Assembly (NCBI GenBank): GCA_024362935.1
Contig: JANCRA010000066.1
Location: 1,107,501-1,171,500 of the forward strand
DNA from: Setophaga petechia
Lineage: Eukaryota > Chordata > Aves > Passeriformes > Parulidae
Direction of reading: 5' to 3'
Length of the DNA: 64,000 nucleotides
The number at the start of each line of letters is the position of its first letter. Positions within the stretch are counted from its first letter, which is position 1. The position numbers were made by a program, and so were the translations under genes. Below, piece by piece: positions 34,801-44,262 of this stretch. The notes under the pieces are model-generated. The model worked only from the letters and a program-made list of their open reading frames with translations, ran no database searches and was not told the origin of the DNA.

Positions 34801-37800
34801 ATGAAACAGATGAAACTGCTCTCATTAAAAAGTCACAAGCTCATTTTAGCCACACTGCAGTGAGTGCTCCATGTCCCTCTGCCAGCAGCAGCAATGTCAT
34901 GGTTCCAGCAGTCAGAAGACAACAAGAAATTCAATTTTAACAAGAGTGCATGATGCACAAGCATTGAAGACTTGCTTTGACAAAAGAACAGGGTATTTTG
35001 ATCTATATAATCTCACAATATATTTACTCTTTACACAACAGTGAAGCTATTTTCCACAGTACACAGGTAACACCTGACACATGATACCCTACAGTGCCTA
35101 AGCAGAATTTGTTCTGTAAATGTAAGGCTTTAAACATTTACAACATAGCCATTCTAGTAAATACTTCTGTACTGGCTTTCAATCTTAATTCCTCATATTT
35201 TGTAGTACAAAACACATTTTGTACTCTTCAGTATCTCTGAACACAGTATGACTTACAACTTCAGGATCATCCTCCTCTACAGTGGGAGGTTTTCCATCCT
35301 TCTTCAGCTGCTTCTTTTTTTCTTTCACCTAATGATTAAGAACAAAAATAAGAGCCTTAAAAATTTTATAGGGCTTACATAATTTTATCCAAGTGGTTCT
35401 GCATCTCTATTCCAATGTACAGAGAGTACTCTGTTCTTGACTGATGTTTTGTTTTACACCAAACCCTCACAAGATTTCTATCACATGAACTGTAGTAATT
35501 AAAATTACTGTGTTGGATAATATTCCTCCAACATAATCCCTTTTGGTTTCTTGACATATATATTGAATATATCTTGAATATATTCTTATTCAATATACAC
35601 CATCCAAACCAGCAGGAAGTTTATTTTGCTTCATGATATTCAGGTGACCAACAACAAACAGAACATCAAGTGTTCCTTGAGTTCAGAGTACCTGATTTTT
35701 CCCATATCATCTGCTTCCTCAAGTTTTCTGTATTTTAATCCACCCACATCACTCCAACTTCTTGGCCAATGCAATCCAAGCTCCTTTTCTTATCTTATAG
35801 GTCAAAGTCCCCCAAACTTCCCAGTCTCCTGCTGTCACCACCTATTCTCTTCCACCTACACATATCTGAACTGCATCATTCATTCACAGACTTGGAAAAA
35901 AATATTTAGGTCAGATCACGTGGTCTGACCTGATTATTTCAAGTACTGAATTTCACAGAATTATCTTGCACTGAGCTCAACAGCAGTCCTGGACACAGCA
36001 GGCTTGTTCTGCTGTGAAGAGCTTGGAGCTCACCTGCACAGTGCCATTATGAGGTTTGCTCAGCTTAGTGACCTAAACATGAAGCAAGTGTACCAAAAAG
36101 CAAAATATGAATGATTGAACATGAATGATTGATTACCTCTCACCCCCAACTCTGGATGTTCCCACAGAATACTCACAGTGTGTTCCACATATTCTTTTCC
36201 TGCCTGTATCACATCCAAGGCTCTCTTCTTTTGCTCCTGATCTAGCAGCAGCTTGTAAGCTTTATCTACAGCTAACAAAAAACATCAATATTAATAGCAC
36301 CAGTAGTCATGTTCATAAGGCATCACAAGACTGCCACTTGTTGGCATTACTAATTTTGCTGCTAGAATTTGAGGAAGTCATTTGTTTGGCAGTCTGTTTT
36401 AGTTGATTTTTAATTTTTTTTTTTATTAAATACATCTAGGAAAGTGATACCATGATTAGTTGAATGAGTTTTGGGGTACAGGAACTGTCTGATACCTTCT
36501 GGAGGGAGCAGGTGAAAGCATCATTCCTCCCAGCTGTAGTTATGGCCATGAACACCTCACTGTGATTTCCTGCCTACACACCTAAAACCATCACTCTACT
36601 TCTGTCCTATGGTCTTGAATAAAACCTAATGCACAGATTAAACAGTTTTTCTCAATCCCACACCCCCCTGAAGATGTCTGTCCCTGTTGTGACATGACAA
36701 TGGCATTGTTGCCACCTAGTGCCACCTGCTGAAATGCCACCACCTCACAGAGCTGCTGCTGCCACAGCTGCTTTTACCCCAGCTAAAACAGCTCTGCAGC
36801 CTTCCTGTGCCCTCCACCCTAATGAAAAGCTGACACTGCTAACCCAGAGCAGGCAGAGAAAGAGCATTACCTTCAAATGCCTTCTGGGCTCTATCTGCAT
36901 CATCTTGGTTTTTGTCTGGGTGCACCAATATTGACAGCTGCAAGAAAAAGGATTTTGCTATCAAGAGCATGGTAAAAGATGAAGAGTATTTCAGAGATTT
37001 TTGAGAAAGGGAAATAGAATCCAAAGAGATCACACTCATTTGTACATGGACAAACCAGCTGACAACATGCAGAAGTGTGTGCCAGTACAAGCTGAAAGAA
37101 CAAACAATCCTTGTAACAAACAGGCTGCCCAAGAGAAGCTGCAGCTTGTGATGAGAGAAACAATTTAACACCCCTCAGCTGATATGAACCCCTTGGTCAA
37201 CAAAGATTTGTATCCTTGGTCTTGAAAAGAAACAAATATAAAAAGATTATTCTCAACCAAAGTCTCTCAAGAAGTTCTCCAGCATGCCCAAGGCTGTCCA
37301 AATACCAAACTATTTAAGAGTGGTCATTTTTCCTTAGGCTATTTTACTGAAAGTAAAGAAAACTCCTGCCTGTGCTCTACCTGGCAGACAGGAGATAGAT
37401 CACTACCATCCTGAGGGGAACTTTAACTGGGCTGGAAACCACAGCCTCCACATTCCCCTTTCAGAAAGTTATTTAAAACTTTCCATATGGCCTTTAAAAA
37501 AAAATTTTTATAGACCTTTTATTTTTGCCATTGCTGTACAGAGCAGCAACTGAAACTGCTTTAGTGTTAAAAAATACAAAATAACTATTTTTGGAACTGT
37601 ACAGCTGCCAGTTTGTGAAAAGGTTTGCCTTTAGTCCTGAACAGTTTCCCTTCAGCCAGTGCCTTTTTTCCCCTTTGCCGACTGCTCCACATTCTGCACT
37701 TGGGTGTTTGATTTCTGCACTTGGGTGTTTGATTTCTTCAATGCACAATTCCATGCACATTTTTCATTTCATTACCCTGAATTCAAAACATCTCCCTGTA

Positions 37801-40800
37801 CTGTTTTACCAGCCCAAAGCTGAGAATGTCATACTTTATTGTCTTGTAGGAGTGAGAAGCCAACAATAGAACAAAAAGTTATCCCTCTCACTTCCCACAC
37901 ACAGGAGGAGCCCATATCCTGTTCCTCTGCCCCCACAGCATCTTCCTGCCTAAAGACACTCACACCATCAATGCAGGTGGAGGCTGCAGCCCTCCAACAC
38001 TGTTTCTTTGCTGTAGGCACTGATTAAAGTGAAAACTTTCCCTGCAGGTCTGTCAGCAGAGGCAGGCTGGGGTATTCCTGTGTTTCAGACCTGCAGTAAG
38101 CAGGGCTGCCTCTTTACCAGGTAACCAAGCCACTAAAAATGACCATGGAAATTCTTACAGAAACCTCAGAGAAAATCTGGATCCAAGTCCATACATTTGA
38201 GAAAAATACTTTTTGATCTTCCTTTTGAACTAAAGCTCAAGAGGCTGATCATACTTGGCTGTATTGGCTGGCAATCACACATGGCACAGGCAAAGCAGCC
38301 CAGCATGCTTGGACCAGGGACACTGCTGCAGCTCTCCTCCTCTTGATACAAGCACTGCTCCATGCATTTCTGCCAAAATAGACACCCCTCTACCCAGACA
38401 CAGCTTTAGTACCATTTTTCTTGTGCCCACACCCAGCTGCACAATCCCTACAGCAATTCTAGTTCCCCTCCATGAACTCTGAGTGCAAAAGCTGAATACC
38501 TGTCGGAATCTTTTCTTTATCTCTTCATCTGTGGCTTCAGGATCCATCTGCAGCACCTAAAACAGACCATGAAAGCAGAGCAAGTTTGATGCTGCTCTCC
38601 ATGTTTCATGTTCCTGTCAGCAAGCTCTAACACTCTCATGAGGAGTGGCTGAAGTCACTTGGTTGGTTCAGCCTGAGGGGAGAACTCATCACATCCAAAG
38701 ATCCTTCCAAGGGGCAGCTCAGGGGCTGGTACTGAGCTCTTCACTCTCATGGCCAGGGACAGGACAGGGGGAAACTGCATGAAACTGAGCCAGGGGAGGC
38801 TGAAGTTGGAGATTAGGGAAATATTGCTCTCCCAGAGGGTGCTGGCACTGCCCAGGCTGCCCAGGGAATGGGCACGGCCCCGAGGCTGCCAGAGCTCCAG
38901 GGATGCCCAGGCTGGGCTTGCTGGGGGCTCTGGGCAGGCTTTGGCTTTGGCATTGATCATCCCTGGGGGTCCCTTCCAGCTCAGCACATTCCATGATTGT
39001 GTGAGAGTGAGGGATGGGGGAGATGAAGGATGGGGGAGAAATTTGGGCAGCGCTGCAGGGATGGCCAGGGTGGGGGTGTTGGGGGCTCTGGGCAGGGTTT
39101 GGGGCTGCACTGGATGATCCTGTGGGTCCTTCCAGCCCAGGGTGGGGTTGCTGGGGTGTCTGGGCAGGGACAGAGCTTGGATCCAATGATCCTGCTGGGT
39201 GCTTTTCAGCCCTGCCCATTCTGTGATTCTGTGCCACTTGGTTCACTGGCACACAGACACACACCAGAAAGTTCACCACACAATGACATGAATTTTCACC
39301 CAGTAAAACAGAAACATTTCACAATCTTTTTGACATTTGTGACACTACTTTTAGCAGTGCTAGATTCCTCTGCCTAGTGCCCTTTCTATGTTCAAGTCTT
39401 GTATAGACAGTTATGATCCATAAATGGGTCTGAACCTTCAACCAGTCCTGCAGCAATGCTCAGTCTGACAGAAACAAAAGCATGTGGTGGCTTGGGGACA
39501 ATGCCAGGCCACTCAGAATGTTGGATAGGAAACACACTTTTTAATAAAAAATTATTAATTTTATCATTTTGAAAGAAGACACTATAGAGTTTTACTGTTT
39601 GGTTTCCATGAGTGACACCACTTGTTTATTGATCTTTGCAGTGTGGCAGAGTTTAAGAACTCTTTTGTGAATTAATTTACTGAATGTAAGATTTAAGCAA
39701 CAAGTGAGCAGATGCTGGTCTGACTCTAAGAATCTGTAAATAAAAAACACTCTCCCACAGGAAAGCTACAATCTACTCTGAAACAGCTTTCTTAATTTAC
39801 TGTTTAAGACCTGTACAAAACTGAACACTGTCAAAGTGAATCTGGTGACTCATCTGGCTGAAATGGGACTAAAAAAACACCTGAGGCTTGAAAAATGCAG
39901 TGAAGATGACACCAGGAAAGAACACACCCAGGGAAAGCCAACTCCAGATGAATACAATATTGTTTATTATTGTTTATTTACTGCCTTCCTCAGGCTTTCC
40001 TACTTATTAAGATTTTATAACTGATTGCAACTGGAATCAAACCCTATAAAGTGCAAGGGGATTATCCCTTACCCAATGGTTCCTCACTGGTGTGACCACT
40101 GAGAGACTTTTCTTATTCTATCCAGTATCCAAGTTCAGTGGGATGAACACCCAAAATAAAACACACAACTACAAATGCTGAATTAAGAGAGCAATGACCA
40201 GAACCTGCCAAAATGCCACCTCCAGCTGCCACCTTCCTGTTCAGAAAGTAGCCAGCCAAATCTTCCAGTGCTGTTGTATGAGGAAAATGTGACAACATAC
40301 AGTTTGTCCTGCCATCAAACACTGAGAAAGACAGAAACACCATCCTGCTGTCCTCTGCAAACATCCTGCACACTAATCTGTACCCAGAGAAATGTCTTCT
40401 TTCCTTATGCTGTCTTTTACTGGAATAAATAGTCAGGAATCAGAAAGCTCATACATCAATTCAGAATGTTCAAACTAACCTCAAAAGGGTTCAAGTTGAA
40501 ATATGAAGATCCAGGTCGGGTCAGCCGGTCAATTTGGTTTTTTGATGTTAAAACAGAATCTCGTTTTTCAATTTGCTTTACCTGAAGAACAGAAGACCTG
40601 TATCAGCTGACCATCACAACACCCTCACCTGTTTATTTATGCTGTTTGTACACAGTCATCCTTGTCCTGTACTACAACTCATAATTCCTCTTGCTTACCC
40701 CAAGACTGTAGTTATTATTTCAGGCACTAGCAACACATATTTTTCAGCATTTCTTAAAGCTCAACAGTGTTTTCAACATCACATTTTATCTATAAAACAT

Positions 40801-41598
40801 GCTGCAGAACAGTTCTGTTTGTTCCTTCTATGGCCTTCTCCACAGCTTCCCTCCCTCCTCCCCATGCACCTCCAGCAGTTCTGTGATTCCTTGGAAACCA
40901 CGGCGTTATTACTTTTAACCCGTTGTTGGCAATGCAGCCCTTTAAACACGTTAAGTGACACAGATGCAAACACACAAGCTCGCTCTTAATAACCACACGT
41001 TATTTAGTTCAGTTTTTACCCTTCGCAGTACCGTACCGAACCAAACCATGTATTTATATTTAACGTTCACCTTTATTTAAACAAACGTGCATATTTTTTA
41101 GCATTTCCTACAGCACAACAGTGTTTCCAACATCACGTTTCATCTATAAAACATACTGCAGCACAGTTCTGTTTGTTCCTTCTCTACAGCCCTGCCTTCC
41201 CTCCTCCCCATGCAGCGCCGGGAGCGCGTTCAGGCCGTGCCCAGAGCAGCGGGCCCGGCGGAGGGAGGGACCCGGGCCCTGCCCGGTGACAGCTCGCCCA
41301 CAGCGAGGCCGAGCGGGGCCCGGCGCGCAGGGACCGCGAGCGCACCGAGGGCCGAACGCGGCTCCCGGCACCGAGGCTGAGGGAGGGCCGGACCGAGCAC
41401 CAACCCACCGGCACCCGCCGCTCGCCCGCCCGCCCCCATGGCGGCTGGGCCCGTCCCGCCCGCCGGCGGCCCCCGAGCCCGGCCCGGCCCGGCTCCTCCC
41501 GGCGCGCAGCTCCCGGGGCACGGGCGGTACCGCACCTCGTTGTAGAAGGTCAGGAACGCGTCCTCGGCCGCGCCCGCGCCGGGCCCCGCCGCCGCCAT
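31679..41598 (-). CDS. DNAJC8: DNAJC8, complete coding sequence in nine exons
   Basis: J-domain (HSP40-type) co-chaperone found with spliceosomal complexes in the nucleus; it stimulates HSP70 ATPase through its HPD motif. Exons in transcript order: 41536-41598, 40480-40581, 38500-38556, 36871-36937, 36177-36271, 35257-35328, 33989-34080, 32952-33027, 31679-31801. The sum is 747 nt, or 248 codons plus stop, and all phases agree (human protein 253 residues). The J domain spans roughly residues 50-120, with HPD at 80-82 ([20 protein letters not shown]). The rest is a long, highly charged Lys/Glu helix. It ends KVKMEQRE, as in human. The start MAAAGPG matches the human Ala/Gly-rich N-terminus in character only. 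No frame damage. It shares a bidirectional CpG-island promoter with ATP5IF1. Confidence 0.97.
31802..32951 (-). other. DNAJC8: DNAJC8 intron 8
   Basis: Ordinary intron with an A-rich stretch near 32310-32370. No RNA gene recognised. Confidence 0.75.
32952..33027 (-). CDS. DNAJC8: DNAJC8 exon 8
   Basis: 76 nt completing Arg, then [20 protein letters not shown] and QKNFE: charged coiled-coil-like helix. Acceptor CCCTTCCAG, donor GAG/GTATTC. Confidence 0.95.
33028..33988 (-). other. DNAJC8: DNAJC8 intron 7
   Basis: Contains a short CR1 3' end at about 33808-33915; otherwise featureless. Confidence 0.75.
33808..33915 (+). mobile_element. CR1 3'-end fragment, plus orientation
   Basis: CAGGAGGTCAGACCAGATGA, then TCCAGAGGTTCATTCCAATT and TTCTAGGACTCTCTGATCC match the terminal CR1 motif (asset of 'GACTAGATGATC...GGTCCCTTCCAACC...TTCTATGATTC' type). 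Only about 100 bp remain. Confidence 0.75.
33989..34080 (-). CDS. DNAJC8: DNAJC8 exon 7
   Basis: 92 nt encoding [20 protein letters not shown] and [10 protein letters not shown] plus AG of an Arg codon. Acceptor GTTTTACAG, donor GTATAA. Confidence 0.95.
34081..35256 (-). other. DNAJC8: DNAJC8 intron 6
   Basis: No repeat or RNA gene recognised. Confidence 0.7.
35257..35328 (-). CDS. DNAJC8: DNAJC8 exon 6
   Basis: 24 codons, [20 protein letters not shown] and DPEV. Acceptor AATCATTAG is pyrimidine-poor; donor GTT/GTAAGT is strong. The final Val replaces Leu of human DDPEL. Confidence 0.94.
35329..36176 (-). other. DNAJC8: DNAJC8 intron 5
   Basis: Contains an AT-rich, partly palindromic ATATTGAATATAT cluster near 35557-35600; otherwise unremarkable. 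Confidence 0.7.
36177..36271 (-). CDS. DNAJC8: DNAJC8 exon 5
   Basis: 95 nt encoding [20 protein letters not shown] then [11 protein letters not shown], the end of the J domain and the following helix. Identical to human as far as I recall. Donor ACT/GTGAGT. Confidence 0.96.
36272..36870 (-). other. DNAJC8: DNAJC8 intron 4
   Basis: About 600 bp; nothing recognised beyond a run of T near 36412. Confidence 0.7.
36871..36937 (-). CDS. DNAJC8: DNAJC8 exon 4 with the HPD motif
   Basis: 67 nt encoding [20 protein letters not shown] and FE plus one base. It carries the HPD tripeptide required to activate HSP70. Acceptor TTTTTCTTGCAG, donor GTAATG. Confidence 0.96.
36938..38499 (-). other. DNAJC8: DNAJC8 intron 3
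   Basis: Contains a perfect 21-bp tandem duplication (TCTGCACTTGGGTGTTTGAT plus one base, twice) near 37694-37736; otherwise nothing recognised. Confidence 0.7.
38500..38556 (-). CDS. DNAJC8: DNAJC8 exon 3
   Basis: 19 codons, [19 protein letters not shown], helices I-II of the J domain. Acceptor TTTTAG, donor CAG/GTATTC. Confidence 0.95.
38557..40479 (-). other. DNAJC8: DNAJC8 intron 2
   Basis: Holds the CR1 copy described separately (38640-39235). The remainder is AT-rich and featureless. Confidence 0.7.
38640..39235 (+). mobile_element. CR1 LINE 3' fragment, plus orientation, with repeated tail
   Basis: GAGGAGTGGCTGAAGTCACT, AGGCTGAAGTTGGAGATTAG, GCTGCCCAGGGAATGGGCAC and a tail ending CAGCACATTCCATGATTGTG at about 39000 follow the CR1 3' module. 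Two more tail-like segments follow (GGATGATCCTGTGGGTCCTT near 39112; AATGATCCTGCTGGGTGCTT to TTCTGTGATTCTGTG near 39230). Confidence 0.85.
40480..40581 (-). CDS. DNAJC8: DNAJC8 exon 2
   Basis: 34 codons, [20 protein letters not shown] and onward to FNLNPFE, leading into the J domain. Acceptor TGTTCTTCAG, donor GAG/GTTAGT. Only E-to-D in QIERL differs from human over most of the exon. Confidence 0.95.
40736..40868. repeat. Dispersed duplication in DNAJC8 intron 1, copy A
   Basis: Shares with copy B the blocks AACAGTGTTT(T/C)CAACATCAC, ATCTATAAAACAT, CAGTTCTGTTTGTTCCTTCT and TCCCTCCTCCCCATGCA. I estimate about 85 percent identity by eye. Confidence 0.88.
41089..41214. repeat. Dispersed duplication in DNAJC8 intron 1, copy B
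   Basis: Same orientation as copy A, about 350 bp away. It stops almost exactly where the CpG-island sequence (GCGCCGGGAGCGCG) begins. Confidence 0.88.
41536..41598 (-). CDS. DNAJC8: DNAJC8 exon 1
   Basis: Encodes [20 protein letters not shown] and E. Donor GAG/GTGCGG. The ATG in GGCGATGGC is the first ATG in this frame near the island; the frame stays open further upstream but only without ATG. Confidence 0.93.
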
Positions 41599-41830
41599 CG
41601 CCACCCACACGTGACCGCGCCGTCACCACACGTGACCGCGGCGCGCGCCGCAGCGACAGGCCCCGCCCCCTCCGCGGCGCGCGCGGGCACGGGACTCCGC
41701 CTTGTGACGTCACTGAGGCCGCCCCGCCGCGGAGCCCTGGGGGCGGGAGGAGGGCGGGGCCGCGGCTGCGCAGGCGCGGTGGGGCGGGGCCCGCCCGGGG
41801 GCTTGTCCGGCGCTCCAAGGGCAGTTGGCC
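41599..41830. promoter_or_regulatory. Bidirectional promoter between DNAJC8 and ATP5IF1
   Basis: 232 bp separate the two divergent start codons inside a CpG island that extends over about 41210-42300. Two copies of CACACGTGACCGCG place CACGTG E-boxes at 41608-41613 and 41629-41634, 21 bp apart. A palindromic cAMP-response element TGACGTCA lies at 41705-41712. GC boxes (GGGGCGGGGC) are near 41780. No TATA box was seen. Confidence 0.8.
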
Positions 41831-41926
41831 ATGGCGGCCGTGGCGGTGGCGGCGGCGCGGGGCGGCCTGCGAGGGGCTCTGCTGGCGCAGCAGCAGCGCT
41901 GGAGCTCGGGATCGGGCGCCGACCAG
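41831..41926 (+). CDS. ATP5IF1: ATP5IF1 exon 1
   Basis: 32 codons from [20 protein letters not shown] to SGSGADQ, the import presequence. Good start context GCCATGG. Donor CAG/GTGGGT. Confidence 0.93.
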
Positions 41927-42463
41927 GTGGGTGTTCCGACAGTGCCCCTTCTCGCCCTCGGCTGTTCCTCCTTTGTCCGTTCTCCCCTCTATCCCTTTGC
42001 CCCTCCGTCCGTCTGCCCGTCGGTCTGTACCTTTGCCCCTCCGTCGTTCTGTCGCTCTGTCCCTCTGTCCTCCCGCGCTCACCGCCGTCTCTCCCGCAGC
42101 TGGGCGGGCTGGGGAAAGGCGCTGGCAAGGGCGGCGGTGGCGGCGGCTCCATCCGCGAGGCCGGCGGTGCCTTCGGGAAGAAGCAGGCGGCCGAGGAGGA
42201 GCGGTACTTCAGGTGAGGGGCCCGGCCTGGGGAGCCGCTCCCCGCGGGCCCGGGGCAGGGCCCGGCCCCCCTCTCCCGAGCCTCTGGGCTGCGGGGCTGC
42301 ATGTCCTGCCCTCCTCTCTTGCAGGGAAAAGGAGCGGGAGCAGCTCTCTGCCTTACGGAAACACCACGAAGAAGAGATCCACCACCACCAGAAAGAGATT
42401 GAGCGTCTGCAGAAAGAAATCGAGCGCCATAAGCATAAGATCAAGGAGCTTAAAGATGACTAA
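41831..42463 (+). CDS. ATP5IF1: ATP5IF1, ATP synthase inhibitory factor 1, complete (three exons)
   Basis: Small nuclear-encoded mitochondrial matrix protein that binds F1-ATPase and blocks ATP hydrolysis when the proton gradient collapses. Exons 41831-41926, 42100-42212 and 42325-42463 join to 348 nt, 115 residues plus stop (human 106). The Arg/Ala-rich N-terminus of about 25 residues fits a mitochondrial presequence. The inhibitory core [20 protein letters not shown] lies at 49-68. The His-rich stretch [11 protein letters not shown] (82-92) corresponds to the pH-sensing dimer/tetramer switch. The C-terminal antiparallel coiled coil is [20 protein letters not shown]. An unusual Gly-rich linker fills 34-48. 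The ATG was chosen by homology and exon fit. AATAAA at 42583-42588 gives a short 3' UTR. Confidence 0.96.
   Translation: MAAVAVAAARGGLRGALLAQQQRWSSGSGADQVGVPTVPLLALGCSSFVRSPLYPFAPPSVCPSVCTFAPPSFCRSVPLSSRAHRRLSRSWAGWGKALARAAVAAAPSARPAVPSGRSRRPRRSGTSGEGPGLGSRSPRARGRARPPSPEPLGCGAACPALLSCREKEREQLSALRKHHEEEIHHHQKEIERLQKEIERHKHKIKELKDD
42100..42212 (+). CDS. ATP5IF1: ATP5IF1 exon 2
   Basis: 113 nt: Gly-rich linker then the inhibitory core. Acceptor TCTCTCCCGCAG, donor AG/GTGAGG. The intron before it is only 173 bp and pyrimidine-rich. Confidence 0.95.
42325..42463 (+). CDS. ATP5IF1: ATP5IF1 exon 3 with stop codon
   Basis: Completes Arg70, then the His-rich switch and coiled coil to KDD and TAA. 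Acceptor CTCTCTTGCAG after a 112-bp intron. Confidence 0.96.
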
Positions 42464-42582
42464 GCTGGTGCTATTGTTGAATGTGCATGGCCAATACTGA
42501 TCATGGTGTAAATCAGCATGAAGACTGTATTTTTTGGTCAACATAATCCAAATCCATACACTTATGGTCTGCAACAACATCA

Positions 42583-42588
42583 AATAAA
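42583..42588 (+). terminator. ATP5IF1: ATP5IF1 polyadenylation signal AATAAA
   Basis: Consensus hexamer 120 nt after the stop codon, followed by a T-rich stretch. Confidence 0.75.
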
Positions 42589-43890
42589 CTACTCAGTCTC
42601 ACTTTCTTGCTCAGTAACTGTTCAATGAAAACAAAACCAATCAACCTCACTATCTGGTTTTAAACTTCATTTTCTTCCAAAGTAAGGCTGCACTCTTGAG
42701 TAGGCAGGCATGTACAGAATTGAGCTATTTTTGTTTTAGATTTGTATGAAAGAAGTGACCATTTGTGCCTAGTGGGATAACTTTAGAGTTAAAGCTGCGA
42801 GAAGAGTTGGGGGAAAATGGTACCTGTGTAGCAATCCATTCACATAGAGGTAACTGTTTCAAGTAAACTGTCTTTGTGTCCTAGAGGGGTGTATCTCCAC
42901 TAAACTAGCAGATGATAAGAAAAAAATAAGTTCACTTGTTGCACTTAGTGTTTAGCACCATAAACTCAGAGAAGAAAATAGTGTTCTTAAACTGAGAGAG
43001 AAAAACAGTGTTCAGTGTTATCCTGGTGTCACTTGTGGAGGTCCAAGTTCCTGGAGCAAGACAGCAGAGATCCAGACTTCATGTGAATGTTCTTTTCCAC
43101 AACTGCCCAGTAGATTTGGGTTTTTTTTACTGTCTCAACTTCTCTGTTCCTTAGCTAAGTCTCTTTCCAAAGAAGGATGGATTAAGACTAATTTTATGCA
43201 GTTTCAATCAATTTTCACATTTTAATGTAGGAAACTCATAATAAAATACACAGTAAGTGACCTGAAACACTGACAAGAAGGGGACTTTCTGAATCAACAG
43301 GTAAGTAAAGAGTTGTTCTGTCATACCTGTCACGTCTGTAAATCTGCCCAAACAGGCTTTCTGAGCAGCACTGCTGAGAGCTGCCTGTGTTACAGTCAGT
43401 GAAGGGTGGCAGTGACACTGAACTGGGTGGAACTGCCCTGTCTGAAAGTGCAGGAAGCAAATGGTGCCTTTGATGTTGAAAGTGGTTTCCAAGGGTGTGG
43501 CTGAAAGTGTCCCAGTTTCTCCTGTGTTCCCTGATACAGCCCCAGCCAGCTGCTCCCTTTGGGCTGCCCTCACTTGGTGAATATTGCAGCTAGAGGCACA
43601 TCTTGTCTGCAAAGTGACACCACTGTCATCTGTGCCCTTAAATGCTGTTCTTCAATGAAGATGTCACCCACATGATCAGCCCTGGAGTGTCCTTGCCTGG
43701 CTGTGCTCAGATGTGAGAGATGATGTGGTGAGTTCTGCCAAGGCTGTGAAGACCTTCCCTGTGGGCTTTGTTCCTTTTAGTTGGGGCTAATTAACAAATT
43801 ATGGGCACCTTCCCCATCTCTGTGAACCTGATGAGATGAACTGAGTCATGAGAAACAATAGACTATTGGGTTTGGGTTATATATGCTATT

Positions 43891-43892
<2 letters not shown>

Positions 43893-43932
<40 letters not shown>

Positions 43933-44262
43933 ATATATCTTTATATATTATGTAAATGTGTATATATATATATATAAAATATATATTATATAATGTATAT
44001 ATTTATATATACATTATAATATATATAATATATATAATTATATAATATATATAATTATATATTATTTATATATATAAATATATATATAAATATTTATATA
44101 TATAAATATATATTATATTTATATAAAAATATATTTAATATATATAAATATAATATATATATTTAATATATATACTATGTATATACACTATATTTTAAAT
44201 TAGATATATACTATATATATTTTTAAAAAATATATATATACTATATATACTATTTAAAAATC
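43893..44262. repeat. TA-rich microsatellite block, about 370 bp
   Basis: Almost pure A/T with long (TA)n tracts broken by TTTA and AAAT variants. Self-complementary throughout, so cruciform or slipped structures are possible. Confidence 0.95.

Larger units (their letters stand above)
40582..41535 (-). other. DNAJC8: DNAJC8 intron 1
   Basis: The promoter-distal half is AT-rich; the promoter-proximal 320 bp belong to the CpG island. It contains two diverged copies of a segment of about 130 bp (next entries). Confidence 0.8.

Noticed and set aside
31802..41535. Intronic snoRNA or microRNA genes in DNAJC8
   Set aside because: I saw no convincing box C/D, H/ACA or hairpin signature by eye; a covariance-model search would be needed to exclude them.
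41121..42500. 459-codon plus frame and 312-codon minus frame
   Set aside because: Composition artefacts across the DNAJC8-ATP5IF1 CpG island; the real genes use other frames with matching splice sites.
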